DNA of 64,000 bases from contig JARWZZ010000001.1 of NCBI GenBank assembly GCA_029866125.1, positions 29,768-93,767 on the forward strand, in the 5' to 3' direction. How positions within the stretch are numbered: position 1 is the stretch's first letter; every line of letters begins with the position of its first letter. This document shows, piece after piece, positions 28,539-37,892 of the stretch. The position numbers were made by a program, and so were the translations under genes. The stretch is from Limnobacter sp. Lineage in GTDB: Bacteria; Pseudomonadota; Gammaproteobacteria; Burkholderiales; Burkholderiaceae_B. The notes beneath the pieces were generated by a model. It searched no databases. It was not told the origin of the DNA and saw only the letters and a program-made list of their open reading frames with translations.

Positions 28539-29534
28539 ATGTCAGGCAAAACCAAGTTCATCGCGTTTATTTTGCTCGGGTTGGGCTTGGTCTTTCTTGG
28601 ATTGGCCGTACTCACAGGCCAACAAGGCCAAACCAAACGAGAAGTCATTCAACAAGAATTGGAGCGGGCTACTGTGGTGGTCGCTACCAAAAAAATCCCT
28701 TTCGGCACTGCCATTACGCCTGACATGTTGCGTGTGGACAAAGTGCCAATTGCGCCAACCGGGTCTTACCAAAGCGTGACTGACCTTGAGGGTCGCAAGC
28801 CGGTGTACACCATCGAAGCCGGCGTGCCGATTACCAAACAATTTTTTGAGCCAGGTGCCGTGGCCTCGCAGTTGCGGGATGGTTTTCGCGCCTTTGCCTT
28901 GAGTTTGGATGAAAACAACGTGTCCACCGCCAAAATCAAAGCGGGCGACTTTGTGGATGTGTTTTCGATTTTTAGGGCGAAGGACAAAGAGGTGGACCAA
29001 ACCATTTCACGTTTGATTTTGCCCAAGCTGCGGGTGTTGTCGGTGGGTGAACAATTGGTGAATTCGCCAGAGGCCGCCAAAGAGCAAAAAGCAGAAGGCA
29101 ATTCCAACGCAGTCAGACAAAAACGCAATGACCGTGCGGTGATGGTGGAAGTGGCCACAGAAGAAGTGAACAACTTGGCCTTGGCCCAAGCACAGGGCGA
29201 GCTTTTTGTAGTCATCCGCAGCCCGGATGATGAAGGCATGCCCGACACCAGCATTTACCCCAAAGCGGACACGGTGCTGAAACCCATTCCACCCAAAAAC
29301 CAACCCAAGGGCACAGCCCCCGCAAGCCCAGTACCCGCACCTGAGCTAAGCGCTGACACCAAGGCTTATGCAGGCACGGCAATTCGCGATGTGGTGGTAC
29401 CGGGCAGCGCAAAAAACCCCAATGTAATTAGAGAACTGCAGCCCAAGCCCGTGACCACGCGCCCAGCCGAGCCACGGGAGGAAACCACGGAAATTATCCG
29501 CGCAGGTGAAGTTTCCAAGGAAAAGGCCAGATAA
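28539..29534 (+). CDS. cpaB: Flp pilus assembly protein CpaB/RcpC
   Basis: 331 residues. An N-terminal membrane anchor (FIAFILLGLGLVFLGLAVL) is followed by a SAF-type domain (VVVATKKIPFGTAITPDML, ..GVPITKQFFEPG) and a beta-rich domain (FRAFALSLDENNVSTAKIKAGDFVDVF), the CpaB layout. It works in the periplasm with the secretin. The C-terminal 80 residues are Pro/Thr/Glu-rich and probably disordered. Its stop overlaps the cpaC start (TAATG). Confidence 0.93.
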   Translation: MSGKTKFIAFILLGLGLVFLGLAVLTGQQGQTKREVIQQELERATVVVATKKIPFGTAITPDMLRVDKVPIAPTGSYQSVTDLEGRKPVYTIEAGVPITKQFFEPGAVASQLRDGFRAFALSLDENNVSTAKIKAGDFVDVFSIFRAKDKEVDQTISRLILPKLRVLSVGEQLVNSPEAAKEQKAEGNSNAVRQKRNDRAVMVEVATEEVNNLALAQAQGELFVVIRSPDDEGMPDTSIYPKADTVLKPIPPKNQPKGTAPASPVPAPELSADTKAYAGTAIRDVVVPGSAKNPNVIRELQPKPVTTRPAEPREETTEIIRAGEVSKEKAR

Positions 29535-31135
29535 TGACCCATACCACTGTCATGAAATCCAACAAGACCAATAAAACTCAAAAATTCATAGCCAGCACTT
29601 TGGGCCTGAGCATTGTATTGACCTCCACCGTGGCTTGGTCACAAATGCGCGGCCGAGACATCAGTGCAAGCACACCTGCATCAACACCTGCTGCCGAATC
29701 AACAACAGCCGCACCGGCGCCTGTGCCCCAGCCCATCAACGCCAGCACCCCAACTGAAAGCGAGCCCACACGTGCACGCTTGGGTACGCCCGTGGCAAGC
29801 CCAGCTGTCTTGAGCAATCAGATTGTTGCCTCAAGCCCGGCGGCTATGCCCGCACCTGCAGCAGAGTCGATTACCTTGAGCACGGGCTTTCAAAAAATTG
29901 TGCCCCTGCCTAATCTGCCTGCCCGTGTAGCGATTGGCGACCCTTCGATTGCAACAGTTACGGTTTTGAAACCCACTGCCAAGAAAGACGGTGCGGGTGT
30001 GCTTATTACAGGCTTAAAGACAGGATCAACCTCCCTACTCATTTGGGACAAAGGCAGCGCTGCGCCCCGCTCGATTGTTTTGTCTGTGACGGGCAAAGCG
30101 GCACAGAATATTTCCAAGATCGACAATTTGAAACTGGACACCGACGGGCAAGTACAACGGCTGTCAGGCTCCACCACCAACGTGGGCAACTACCAGCAAG
30201 CGCGCGAGAGTTTGTTCAAAAACGGGGGCGACAAAGGCAGTACAGCCGAGCTGATCGACAGTGCCGTGCTGGAAACTTCCGGCACCGTGCAAGTGGATGT
30301 GAAAGTGGTTGAATTCACTCGCAGTGAATTGCAGCGCTTGGGCGTCAGTTTTGGCCGCACAATCGGTAGCGGTCAACCATTCAGTTACTCCGTCACAGGG
30401 CCGCCCGCAACCACGGTCAGCCGTTTTCCGGCAGGTCCTAATATTTCGTCCAATTCGTCAGTTGCCAATGCTTTTAATCTCGCATTTTCTGGCATCAGCG
30501 ATGACTTGACCTTGGCTTTTGACATTCTGCAATCCAATGGCTATGCCCGTGTGCTGGCAGAGCCATCACTGATTGCACAATCCGGCCAAGAAGCGTCCTT
30601 CCTAGCAGGCGGTGAAGTACCCGTGCCCGTGCCCTCAGGCAACGGCACCATCGGCATTGAATACAAAAAATTTGGTGTCGGCCTCACATTTAAACCCACC
30701 ATTTTGTCTAACAGAACCATCGCATTGAATGTGTCTCCCGAAGTGAGCGACCTTGATTTTTCACGCGGCACGTCCATTCAAGGTATCCTTGTGCCAGCCA
30801 TTACAACACGTAGGGCAAGCACTGTGGTGGAGTTGGGTGAGGGTCAAAGTTTTGTGATTGGCGGCTTGATTCAACGCAATGTGATTGCCAATGCAAACAA
30901 AGTGCCTTGGTTGGCCGAGCTGCCTATTTTGGGCGCTTTCTTCAAGAACAATTCATTTAGTCGCGAAGACAAAGAACTGGTCATCATGGTGACCCCCCGA
31001 TTCGTCAAACCCCGCGCAGCCAACGCCCCCGCCTTGCCCTTACCCGGCAGCGACGTGGGCAGCCGCCCCCGTGGAGTTTGGAGCCAGCTTTTCCTGCCTA
31101 GCGGGAATGAGCCGGTCCCTGGCTTTACCCAGTAA
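29534..31135 (+). CDS. cpaC: Tad pilus secretin CpaC/RcpA
   Basis: 533 residues. The signal peptide (IASTLGLSIVLTSTVAWS) is followed by an Ala/Pro/Thr-rich linker and a BON-like N-domain (GFQKIVPLPNLPARVAIGDPSIATV). The C-terminal secretin core has VLAEPSLIAQSGQEASFLAGGEVPVP, FKPTILSNRTIALNVSPEVS and LGEGQSFVIGGLIQ. It forms the outer-membrane pore for the pilus. A second ATG seven codons in gives a cleaner signal peptide. Confidence 0.95.
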   Translation: MTHTTVMKSNKTNKTQKFIASTLGLSIVLTSTVAWSQMRGRDISASTPASTPAAESTTAAPAPVPQPINASTPTESEPTRARLGTPVASPAVLSNQIVASSPAAMPAPAAESITLSTGFQKIVPLPNLPARVAIGDPSIATVTVLKPTAKKDGAGVLITGLKTGSTSLLIWDKGSAAPRSIVLSVTGKAAQNISKIDNLKLDTDGQVQRLSGSTTNVGNYQQARESLFKNGGDKGSTAELIDSAVLETSGTVQVDVKVVEFTRSELQRLGVSFGRTIGSGQPFSYSVTGPPATTVSRFPAGPNISSNSSVANAFNLAFSGISDDLTLAFDILQSNGYARVLAEPSLIAQSGQEASFLAGGEVPVPVPSGNGTIGIEYKKFGVGLTFKPTILSNRTIALNVSPEVSDLDFSRGTSIQGILVPAITTRRASTVVELGEGQSFVIGGLIQRNVIANANKVPWLAELPILGAFFKNNSFSREDKELVIMVTPRFVKPRAANAPALPLPGSDVGSRPRGVWSQLFLPSGNEPVPGFTQ

Positions 31136-31146
31136 GGGGGCCGGGA

Positions 31147-32349
31147 ATGAACAATCAGGGACTTGCCCGCGTACTGTGCATCACAAGCTCGGATGCCAAT
31201 TGGCTTTGGTTGTCTGACGCAGTCGGTGACCGAATGATGTTGGTGCGCGAATCAGGCACTTTTGCTGAAATCAGCAAACGGGTGGGCTTGGTGTCTCCCA
31301 ATGCAGCGATTGTGGACTTCTCCCCCCAAGTGGGATTGGACCCATCTTTGATCGTGAAGGAGCTGACCGACCTTTCCCCCGAATTGCCAGTGATTGCATT
31401 GGGCAGCAAAGCGGCAACCGACGCCTTGGTGAAAGCCCTGCGATCTGGCGTGCGGGATTTTCTGGATTTGGAATCAAGCCCCGGCGAAATTCAAAAAGTA
31501 ATGGGCACGGTGCTTGAAAAAGCCCCTCGACCCAGTGGCGAGCGCAAAGGCTACGCCCTGATGGTACTGGGTGCACGCCAAGGCGTGGGTGCTACTACTT
31601 TGTCAGTCAATTTGGCCGCGCAACTGAATAAATCCAACAACGACCAAACCCTGTTACTGGATTTTGGCTTGCCCTTGGGCGATGCACTGGTGCACCTGCC
31701 TTGCGAAGAAAAACAAGGCGCGATGGACTTTGTGGAATGTGTGCGCAGCCTGCGCCGGTTTGACGCCACTCTGGCTAAAACAGCTTTTCGCAAACACACC
31801 GAAACAGGCGTCGCCATCTTGTCGCTGCCCAAAAACTTGGCTGATTTACGCGAAATTTCTGCCTCAGATGCCCTGAAGTTTTTGAATCTGATCAAATCCT
31901 ACTTTGAGAACGTGGTCATCGACCTGTGTGGCTTTTCCAACATTGATTTTGTGGCCAGCCTGTTGCGCAGCGCCGACCAAACCTTGTTGGTGACACCCCA
32001 ATCTGTTCCCGGCGTGGTTACAGCGGCAGAGCTGATGAAAGCCCTGGCCGATAAAGGCGTAAAAAGTGCCACTTTCGACTTGGTGGTGACCCCGCATTTA
32101 AAAGAATTGGCTTTAACGCCCGAGTCCATTGCCACCAAATTGGGCATCGAGCGTGTGCACACCCTGCCCGACCGGCGCTTGGCGCTGTGTGGCGCTGTGA
32201 ATGAAGGCCGCGTGCTGTCCGTGTTGGATACGCGCGACCCTTACACCAAGGCAGTAGCAAAAATCCTGGAAGACTTGGGCAAAGCCCGTCAAAAAGGCGA
32301 CGAAGTTGAAGGTATTTCCCAGAAGCTGAAAAATTGGTTTTCTAAATGA
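31147..32349 (+). CDS. cpaE: Tad pilus localisation protein CpaE/TadZ
   Basis: 400 residues. The N-terminal half is a receiver-like domain without a clear phospho-aspartate site (VLCITSSDANWLWLSDAVGDRM); the C-terminal half is a MinD/ParA-type ATPase with a deviant P-loop (GARQGVGATTLSVNLAAQL) and LLLDFGLPLGDAL. The P-loop has Ala-Thr-Thr instead of Lys-Thr, so ATP hydrolysis may be weak or absent. TadZ places the pilus machine at the pole. Confidence 0.92.
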   Translation: MNNQGLARVLCITSSDANWLWLSDAVGDRMMLVRESGTFAEISKRVGLVSPNAAIVDFSPQVGLDPSLIVKELTDLSPELPVIALGSKAATDALVKALRSGVRDFLDLESSPGEIQKVMGTVLEKAPRPSGERKGYALMVLGARQGVGATTLSVNLAAQLNKSNNDQTLLLDFGLPLGDALVHLPCEEKQGAMDFVECVRSLRRFDATLAKTAFRKHTETGVAILSLPKNLADLREISASDALKFLNLIKSYFENVVIDLCGFSNIDFVASLLRSADQTLLVTPQSVPGVVTAAELMKALADKGVKSATFDLVVTPHLKELALTPESIATKLGIERVHTLPDRRLALCGAVNEGRVLSVLDTRDPYTKAVAKILEDLGKARQKGDEVEGISQKLKNWFSK

Positions 32350-33725
32350 GTGACATCGTTTTTGGACAAGAGCCCGAGCCGGCTCGCCCCAGCGAAGCCC
32401 CAAGCCAGGCCGTATTTGCAAAAGATTCGGATGCCACAGGGCCCGTCTTTGTCAGCAAGTCTGACGCATTGGCCTCGCAGGACGTCAATTCCACCGTGCT
32501 GCGCGAAGTCACCGAGATGGCACATGAGCACATCCTCAGCCTGATCGAGAAAAAAGGCGCTGCCTTTGCCCGAATGAGTTTGAGTGAGTTGGAAGGCTTT
32601 ATCCGCGGTGAAGTACAAGGCTTGGTGTATGGCAAGCAAATCCCGCTGAACGACGTTGAAATGTCTTTGGTGGCCGACTCGCTGTACAAAGAAATTGCAG
32701 GTTTTGGCCCATTGGAAGATTTGTTGGCTGACCCCGGCGTTGAAGACATCATGATCAACGGCTACAAGGACGTTTACGTGTCCAAAAGTGGCCAAATGCA
32801 ACGCGTACAAGCCCGGTTTACCGACAACGTGCACTTGCTGCGCATAGTGCGCCGCATTTTGGCCCCACTGGGCAGGCGCTTGGACGAATCCAGCCCCATG
32901 GTGGATGCCCGTTTGCCAGACGGTAGCCGTATTAACGTCATTATTGCCCCCTTGGCGCGTGATGGCGTTGTGGTTTCCATCCGGAAATTCCGCGCCACCC
33001 CCCTACGTGCTGAGGATTTGCTAGGCCTTGGCGCATTTGACACCCGTGTGCTGGAACTGATGCAAGAAGCTGTGCGCAAGCGCTGCAACCTGGTGGTCAG
33101 CGGTGCCACCTCCACCGGCAAAACCTCCATGCTGAACGTCATTGCCGAATTTATTCCAGCCGGTGAACGTTTGATTACCATTGAAGACACCGCCGAATTG
33201 CAGCTCAACCACCACCACGTGGTACGGCTTGAAAGCAGACCTGGCGGCCACGAAGGCAGCGGCGGCATTTCCATCCGCGAGCTGGTGAAAAACAGCCTGC
33301 GTATGCGCCCCGACCGCGTCATCGTCGGCGAAGTGCGTGGCGCCGAAGTGTTGGACATGCTACAAGCCATGAGCACAGGCCATGATGGGTCCATGGGCAC
33401 CATCCACGCCTCCACGCCCCGCGACTGTTTGCACCGGATTGAAATGCTGTCCGGTTTTGCAGGCTTCCAAGGCAACGAGATGAGCCTGCGCCGCCAAATT
33501 GCATCGGCCCTCGATTTGATTATCCAAATTGTGCGCCTACCTTCGGGCAAACGCCGCATTTACAGCGTCACCGAGGTGGCGGGCATTGTGGACGACAACA
33601 TATTGCTACAGGATTTATACCGCTATGAAAGCCGTGTAGGCCCCGATGGACAAGAGCTGGACAACTGGGTACCCGTGGTGCCCTACCCCAAAAACCCCAA
33701 GATTAAGCACATCAGACTGACATGA
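32346..33725 (+). CDS. cpaF: Tad secretion ATPase CpaF/TadA
   Basis: 459 residues. This is a GSPII_E-type ATPase with Walker A GATSTGKTSM (near 252-261), the Asp box LITIEDTAELQL, Walker B RMRPDRVIVGEVRGAEVLDML and the His box HDGSMGTIHASTPRDCL. It powers pilus assembly and retraction from the cytoplasm. It starts by ATGA overlap with cpaE. Confidence 0.96.
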   Translation: MSDIVFGQEPEPARPSEAPSQAVFAKDSDATGPVFVSKSDALASQDVNSTVLREVTEMAHEHILSLIEKKGAAFARMSLSELEGFIRGEVQGLVYGKQIPLNDVEMSLVADSLYKEIAGFGPLEDLLADPGVEDIMINGYKDVYVSKSGQMQRVQARFTDNVHLLRIVRRILAPLGRRLDESSPMVDARLPDGSRINVIIAPLARDGVVVSIRKFRATPLRAEDLLGLGAFDTRVLELMQEAVRKRCNLVVSGATSTGKTSMLNVIAEFIPAGERLITIEDTAELQLNHHHVVRLESRPGGHEGSGGISIRELVKNSLRMRPDRVIVGEVRGAEVLDMLQAMSTGHDGSMGTIHASTPRDCLHRIEMLSGFAGFQGNEMSLRRQIASALDLIIQIVRLPSGKRRIYSVTEVAGIVDDNILLQDLYRYESRVGPDGQELDNWVPVVPYPKNPKIKHIRLT

Positions 33726-34633
33726 ACTTCTGGCTGATCGCAACCGCACTCATCTTTATAGGCTTGGCCGTTTTTGTGATGGGCCGGGGTGAAGCACGCC
33801 AGAAGCAACGCCAAGCCGTGGCCCGCTTGGACGCCGCCCTTACCCAAACCATCGACCCGATGAAGTTGGAGAAGGATCCGCTGAAGAAGAAATTCATCCC
33901 ACAGTGGATTACCGACAGCTTGATATCCGCAGGCCTGCCCGTGGACCAAGCCATGGGCCTGAAAATTTTAGCCATCGTGGGGTTGCCGCCGCTATTCATG
34001 CTGATGCTCAAAGGCTTTGCCAACGGCGTGGGCATGTTTATTTTGTGCTTGATGCTGTTTACAGGCTTTATTTTGTACAAGCAACGCAAACGCAGGGCAC
34101 AAATGTTGGCCCAGCTGCCCACGTTTCTGGATGCATTGGTGCGAGTCAGCTCGGTGGGCTACAGCATCACCGTGTCCTTCAACACCGCGGTAGAAACTGC
34201 TGAAGAACCGTTGAAAGACGCACTGGGCGTTGCCGTACAAATGCAGTTTGCGGGGCTGGAACTGGATGAAGCCATGCACCGCTTGGCCCGTATTTACCGA
34301 TTGACCGAATTTAAATTGATAGCCTCAGTGGTCTCGCTGGCCCTAACCTACGGCGGCAAAAGCGATATTTTGTTGGGCCGCTTGGGCCAATACCTGCGCG
34401 ACCGCGAAGCCTACCAAAAAGAAATGATGGCCATGTCAGCCGAAGCTCGCATGTCCGCCATCTTCATGTCCTCACTTAACCCTTTGCTGGTTGGGTTTAT
34501 TCTGGCTTTCCGCCCCGACTACTTGGGCAGCATGTGGGCCGACCCCACAGGCAAATTGGTTTTGCTATTTGGCTTGGCCATTCAAACCGTGGGTGTCATG
34601 TTGATTTACCACATGGTGAAGGGGATAAAATGA
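33722..34633 (+). CDS. tadB: Tad inner-membrane platform protein TadB
   Basis: 303 residues with an N-terminal helix, a central T2SSF domain (LPTFLDALVRVSSVGYSITVSFNTAVE..DALGVAVQMQFAGLELDEAM) and C-terminal helices. It pairs with TadC to form the inner-membrane platform of the pilus. It overlaps cpaF by 4 bp. Confidence 0.94.
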   Translation: MNFWLIATALIFIGLAVFVMGRGEARQKQRQAVARLDAALTQTIDPMKLEKDPLKKKFIPQWITDSLISAGLPVDQAMGLKILAIVGLPPLFMLMLKGFANGVGMFILCLMLFTGFILYKQRKRRAQMLAQLPTFLDALVRVSSVGYSITVSFNTAVETAEEPLKDALGVAVQMQFAGLELDEAMHRLARIYRLTEFKLIASVVSLALTYGGKSDILLGRLGQYLRDREAYQKEMMAMSAEARMSAIFMSSLNPLLVGFILAFRPDYLGSMWADPTGKLVLLFGLAIQTVGVMLIYHMVKGIK

Positions 34634-34656
34634 GGCACTTAAATGAGGTGTAGCCC

Positions 34657-35607
34657 ATGAATCTCAGCGACGAAGGCAATATGTTCATCATCATCGGCAT
34701 TTTAACGCTGGGTGTGGGCATGCTCATTATTGCTGGCTTGATCTACCTGCAAAGCATCAAGCGCGAAAAGTCACTGCGCCGCATTGACCAACTGGTGCGG
34801 CAACGCCGTCAGCTGCAAGGCGTGTCCCTACAGAGCAAAGACATGTCCACCTCGTCCATCACCGGTAAGCTGGACGACTTGGGCGAAACCTTCAGTAAAA
34901 CCAAAGCATTCGGTTGGTTTGTTGAGGAAGAAGACCGCACCTTGCTTGGCAGGGCCGGTTTTGGTACCGATGAAGACTTACAGCGTTTTGTACTTATCCG
35001 CCTGGGCTTGGTGATTGCCGGGGCGGTTTTGTTGCTTGTATTCAACGGTGCCGCAGCCCTCAAAGGCACAGGTTTGATTCAGTTTATTTCTGTTTTGGGC
35101 TTGGGCTTCATGGCCCCCAAGTGGCTACTCAAATCGGTTGCAGACTCACGTGAGCAAGCCTTTGAACGCGAACTGGTGGCAGTGGTAGATGTGATGCGAT
35201 TGCTGCAAGGCGTAGGCCTTAGCGTCGACCAATCCCTCGAAGTGATTGCCACGCAGCTGCGAGAACTTGTCCCCATCAGCGGAAGAATGTTATACAAGGC
35301 CAAAGGACAAGTGCAATCCGGCGTGACTTGGAATACCATCCTCAAAAAGATGAGTGAGGTGTACACCAGCGTCGAATTCCGTTCGTTTGTGGCAGTCATC
35401 GGTCAAATTGAAAAGTACGGCGGGGCAGTGCAGGAACCCCTGCGGCAGTTCTCAGAACGCCTGATTGAGAAAGAACGAGCCAATGCCAAGGAAACTATCG
35501 GTAAACTCACGGTGAAGATCACAGGCGTGATGGTAGTAACCATGCTGCCCGCTTTGTTGATTGTTGCAGGTGGGCCGGGCGTGATTGCAATGTCCAACAC
35601 TTTTTAA
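34657..35607 (+). CDS. tadC: Tad inner-membrane platform protein TadC
   Basis: 316 residues with the same T2SSF layout as TadB (ELVAVVDVMRLLQGVGLSVDQSLEVIATQLRELVPISGRML..KAKGQVQSGVTWNTIL) and membrane helices near 10-30, 125-165 and the C-terminus. The start follows GAGGTG. It sits 23 bp past tadB, within the operon. Confidence 0.93.
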   Translation: MNLSDEGNMFIIIGILTLGVGMLIIAGLIYLQSIKREKSLRRIDQLVRQRRQLQGVSLQSKDMSTSSITGKLDDLGETFSKTKAFGWFVEEEDRTLLGRAGFGTDEDLQRFVLIRLGLVIAGAVLLLVFNGAAALKGTGLIQFISVLGLGFMAPKWLLKSVADSREQAFERELVAVVDVMRLLQGVGLSVDQSLEVIATQLRELVPISGRMLYKAKGQVQSGVTWNTILKKMSEVYTSVEFRSFVAVIGQIEKYGGAVQEPLRQFSERLIEKERANAKETIGKLTVKITGVMVVTMLPALLIVAGGPGVIAMSNTF

Positions 35608-35625
35608 AATGTCGTGGAGGACAAT

Positions 35626-36516
35626 TTGAACAACCGAGCTTTACCCTCTGTGTTACCTGTTGTACCTGTGTTGCTGTTAGCAATGTCCACTGTATTGGCT
35701 GGTTGCGCCAGTAAACCCGCTCGACCACAACAAGCGCAGCAGCAAACCTCACAACAAACCTCACCCAGCCCGCTGGTGGTTACACAGCCGCAACAGGCCG
35801 CAATAGACCCATCCGCCGCGTCTCGCGCCAATTCTGACGCTGAGACTGGCAGTCTGAATGAAGACCCCAAGCCACTTCAAGAAAACGCAGACACCGTACG
35901 CCAACGGGAAAAGAGGGAAAGAGAAATCCACCTCAGCTTGGTCAACAAAATGATCAGCCAGAAAAACGAATACGCTGCCTTGGCACACCTGGACTCTTAC
36001 GAGCGCCGCTGGGGCGCCAGCTTTGAAAGCAAGCGCCTGCGAGCCGATTGCCTGCGCCGCACCCGTCAATTGGACGAAGCAGAATCCCTTTACAAATCCA
36101 TTTTGGGCCAACAGTCCAACGCACGCATTTGGTATGGATTGGGCAAAGTGTCGATTGAAAAAAATGACATGAAAACAGCCGCCTCCCGCTTAGAAAAGGC
36201 GGTGCAGGTTGACCCCTTAATGATTGAAGCCTACTCAGACCTCGGGTTGATTTATTTGCTGGAAGGCAAGCAAACCACGTCTTACGACACCTTGATGAAA
36301 GCCTCCCAACTGTCGAGCAACGACCAAGGCACCTTGGCCAATTTGGCGCTTTGGGGCTTGGTGTATCAAGATTTTGACATGGCCAAAAGCATCGCAGACC
36401 GCCTCAAATGGTCGGACAAAACCCGCACTCAAGTACTCAACCAGGCCAATGTAATACGCAAACGCATCGGCAACCCCAGCAATGGCAACAGCAACACGGC
36501 GGAGCAGATACAATGA
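35626..36516 (+). CDS. tadD: Tad pilus lipoprotein TadD (TPR)
   Basis: 296 residues from a TTG with GGAGG five bases upstream. A lipoprotein signal (LPVVPVLLLAMSTVLAGC type, lipobox LAGC, C27) precedes a Gln/Pro/Ser-rich linker. TPR repeats follow from about residue 105 (EYAALAHLDSYERRWGASFE, ARIWYGLGKVSIEKNDMKTA, IEAYSDLGLIYLLEGKQ). TadD helps assemble the secretin. The stop overlaps the next ATG. Confidence 0.9.
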   Translation: MNNRALPSVLPVVPVLLLAMSTVLAGCASKPARPQQAQQQTSQQTSPSPLVVTQPQQAAIDPSAASRANSDAETGSLNEDPKPLQENADTVRQREKREREIHLSLVNKMISQKNEYAALAHLDSYERRWGASFESKRLRADCLRRTRQLDEAESLYKSILGQQSNARIWYGLGKVSIEKNDMKTAASRLEKAVQVDPLMIEAYSDLGLIYLLEGKQTTSYDTLMKASQLSSNDQGTLANLALWGLVYQDFDMAKSIADRLKWSDKTRTQVLNQANVIRKRIGNPSNGNSNTAEQIQ

Positions 36517-36785
36517 ACTCTAAAATCACCACACATGTAACCGGACTGCTGGCCATCAGCTTATTGACCGTGGGTACTGCTTGGGGCAAAGAAACCATTG
36601 AAGGGCAATCCGACCGCAACACCGGCCGCTCCACACGCAGCCATTTGGCCGAACAAGCAGAAGGTAAAAACCGTGCAGAAACTGAGCCATACCGCGCAGA
36701 ATCTGCCGGAAAAGCCTACCGCGCTTACGTGGACAGCATCGGTCAAAAAGCCCCAGTGCCCGAAAGCCAAATTGACAAGAAATAA
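36513..36785 (+). CDS. Small secreted protein at the end of the Tad operon
   Basis: 90 residues, starting by ATGA overlap with tadD. A signal peptide (ITTHVTGLLAISLLTVGTAWG) is followed by a 65-residue charged tail with repeated Arg-Ala-Glu and Tyr-Arg-Ala pieces. I do not recognise the family. The position suggests a periplasmic accessory for the pilus; other Tad loci carry small proteins of this kind (for example DUF3613), but the motif does not match. Confidence 0.7.
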   Translation: MNSKITTHVTGLLAISLLTVGTAWGKETIEGQSDRNTGRSTRSHLAEQAEGKNRAETEPYRAESAGKAYRAYVDSIGQKAPVPESQIDKK

Positions 36786-36806
36786 CACCATTCGCGACCG
36801 GAATCC

Positions 36807-37829
36807 TTGCAGCAATCACTTGGGCAATCACCCGTGATTCAATTCATTTTAAAAATACTGAATTGGCTGACGGGGCAACGCATTTTAGCCCCAGAGCAAG
36901 TGCAATCCCTGGAGCACAAAGTCCAAGCGCTGGAGCACAAAAACCAAGCGCTGGACCAACTTGCGACCCAGTTAAAGCAACAGGTGTTGGAACTGAACCA
37001 AACCCACCAAACCCAGCTGCAAAACATACACAACGGGCACAACACTGAACGCACACAGCGTGAAAACGAAGCGAAGCATTTAAAAACCCAGTTGGAACAA
37101 ATGCAGCTGAGTATTGAGCAAGTGCTTGCCAACCAATTTAAAGAAAATCAGTCCCTGTTGACCCAGTTAAACTGGCTGTCGGGCACCATCGCCCACGACT
37201 TTCGTGCACCGCTGCGTGCAATCGATGCCAATAGCTTTTTTCTGGAAGACGACCTAGGCGACCAAGGCCCCCCTGACGCCAAAAAGTCATTGGGCGAAAT
37301 ACGCCGGAACGGCAAGCGCATGGGCGTGTTAATTGATGGCTTGCTGGACTACTTACGGATTGGCATTGCCCCGCTGGCCGTGCAGGATGTAGACGTTGGG
37401 GATGTGATTCGGCAAGTGATTGCGCAGGACTTTGCGTTCAGCCCGATTGACATGCCCTTGGACCTGCACCTGCAAATCCGTGGTGACAAAGTGTTGTTGC
37501 AACGCTTGTTCAAAGAACTGATCGACAACGCAGTCAAATTCTCAGCGCCTGTGGACAGGCCCAAGGTTAAAATTCGGCTGGCAGGGCCGAAGGCCATCGA
37601 AATTCTCGACAATGGCGTAGGCTTCTCGGCTGCTTATCGGGACCAGTTGTTCAAACTGTTTCACAGGTTGCACGGCAACGACGAATTTCCCGGTGAGGGC
37701 ATTGGCCTTTGCATCGCCGACCGAATTGCCCAACGCCACAATGGCCAACTCAGCCTAGACCGCACGGCAGAAACCACGGTTGCCTACATTGAGTTGGGCG
37801 ACCTGATACAACCTAAGCCTGCAAATTAA
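36807..37829 (+). CDS. Soluble histidine kinase with N-terminal coiled coil
   Basis: 340 residues from a TTG with GGA seven bases upstream; a GTG at 36834 is possible. Residues about 30-115 form a Gln/Leu/Glu-rich coiled coil with a short internal repeat (VQALEHK, NQALDQ). The kinase core follows: H-box TIAHDFRAPLRAID, N-box FKELIDNAVKFSA, G1 EILDNGVGFSAAY and G2 GEGIGLCIADRIAQRHNG, in the style of phytochrome-type kinases. There is no clear transmembrane pair and no sensory domain, and no response regulator lies beside it. It may sense the Tad pilus or a partner protein through the coiled coil. Confidence 0.82.
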   Translation: MQQSLGQSPVIQFILKILNWLTGQRILAPEQVQSLEHKVQALEHKNQALDQLATQLKQQVLELNQTHQTQLQNIHNGHNTERTQRENEAKHLKTQLEQMQLSIEQVLANQFKENQSLLTQLNWLSGTIAHDFRAPLRAIDANSFFLEDDLGDQGPPDAKKSLGEIRRNGKRMGVLIDGLLDYLRIGIAPLAVQDVDVGDVIRQVIAQDFAFSPIDMPLDLHLQIRGDKVLLQRLFKELIDNAVKFSAPVDRPKVKIRLAGPKAIEILDNGVGFSAAYRDQLFKLFHRLHGNDEFPGEGIGLCIADRIAQRHNGQLSLDRTAETTVAYIELGDLIQPKPAN

Positions 37830-37892
37830 GCTACCTTATTAAGCTACCTTATTAAGCCACCTCACTAAGCCACCTCACTAAGCCACCTTACT
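37828..37892. repeat. Five 13-bp tandem repeats at a convergent gene junction
   Basis: Units AAGCTACCTTATT (two exact), AAGCCACCTCACT (two exact) and AAGCCACCTTACT run without gaps from 37828 to 37892. The array begins at the stop codon of the kinase gene and runs into the last codons of the minus-strand HD-GYP gene. Confidence 0.95.

Noticed and set aside
37828..37892. Tandem units considered as a CRISPR array
   Set aside because: Units are 13 bp with no spacers and there are no cas genes.
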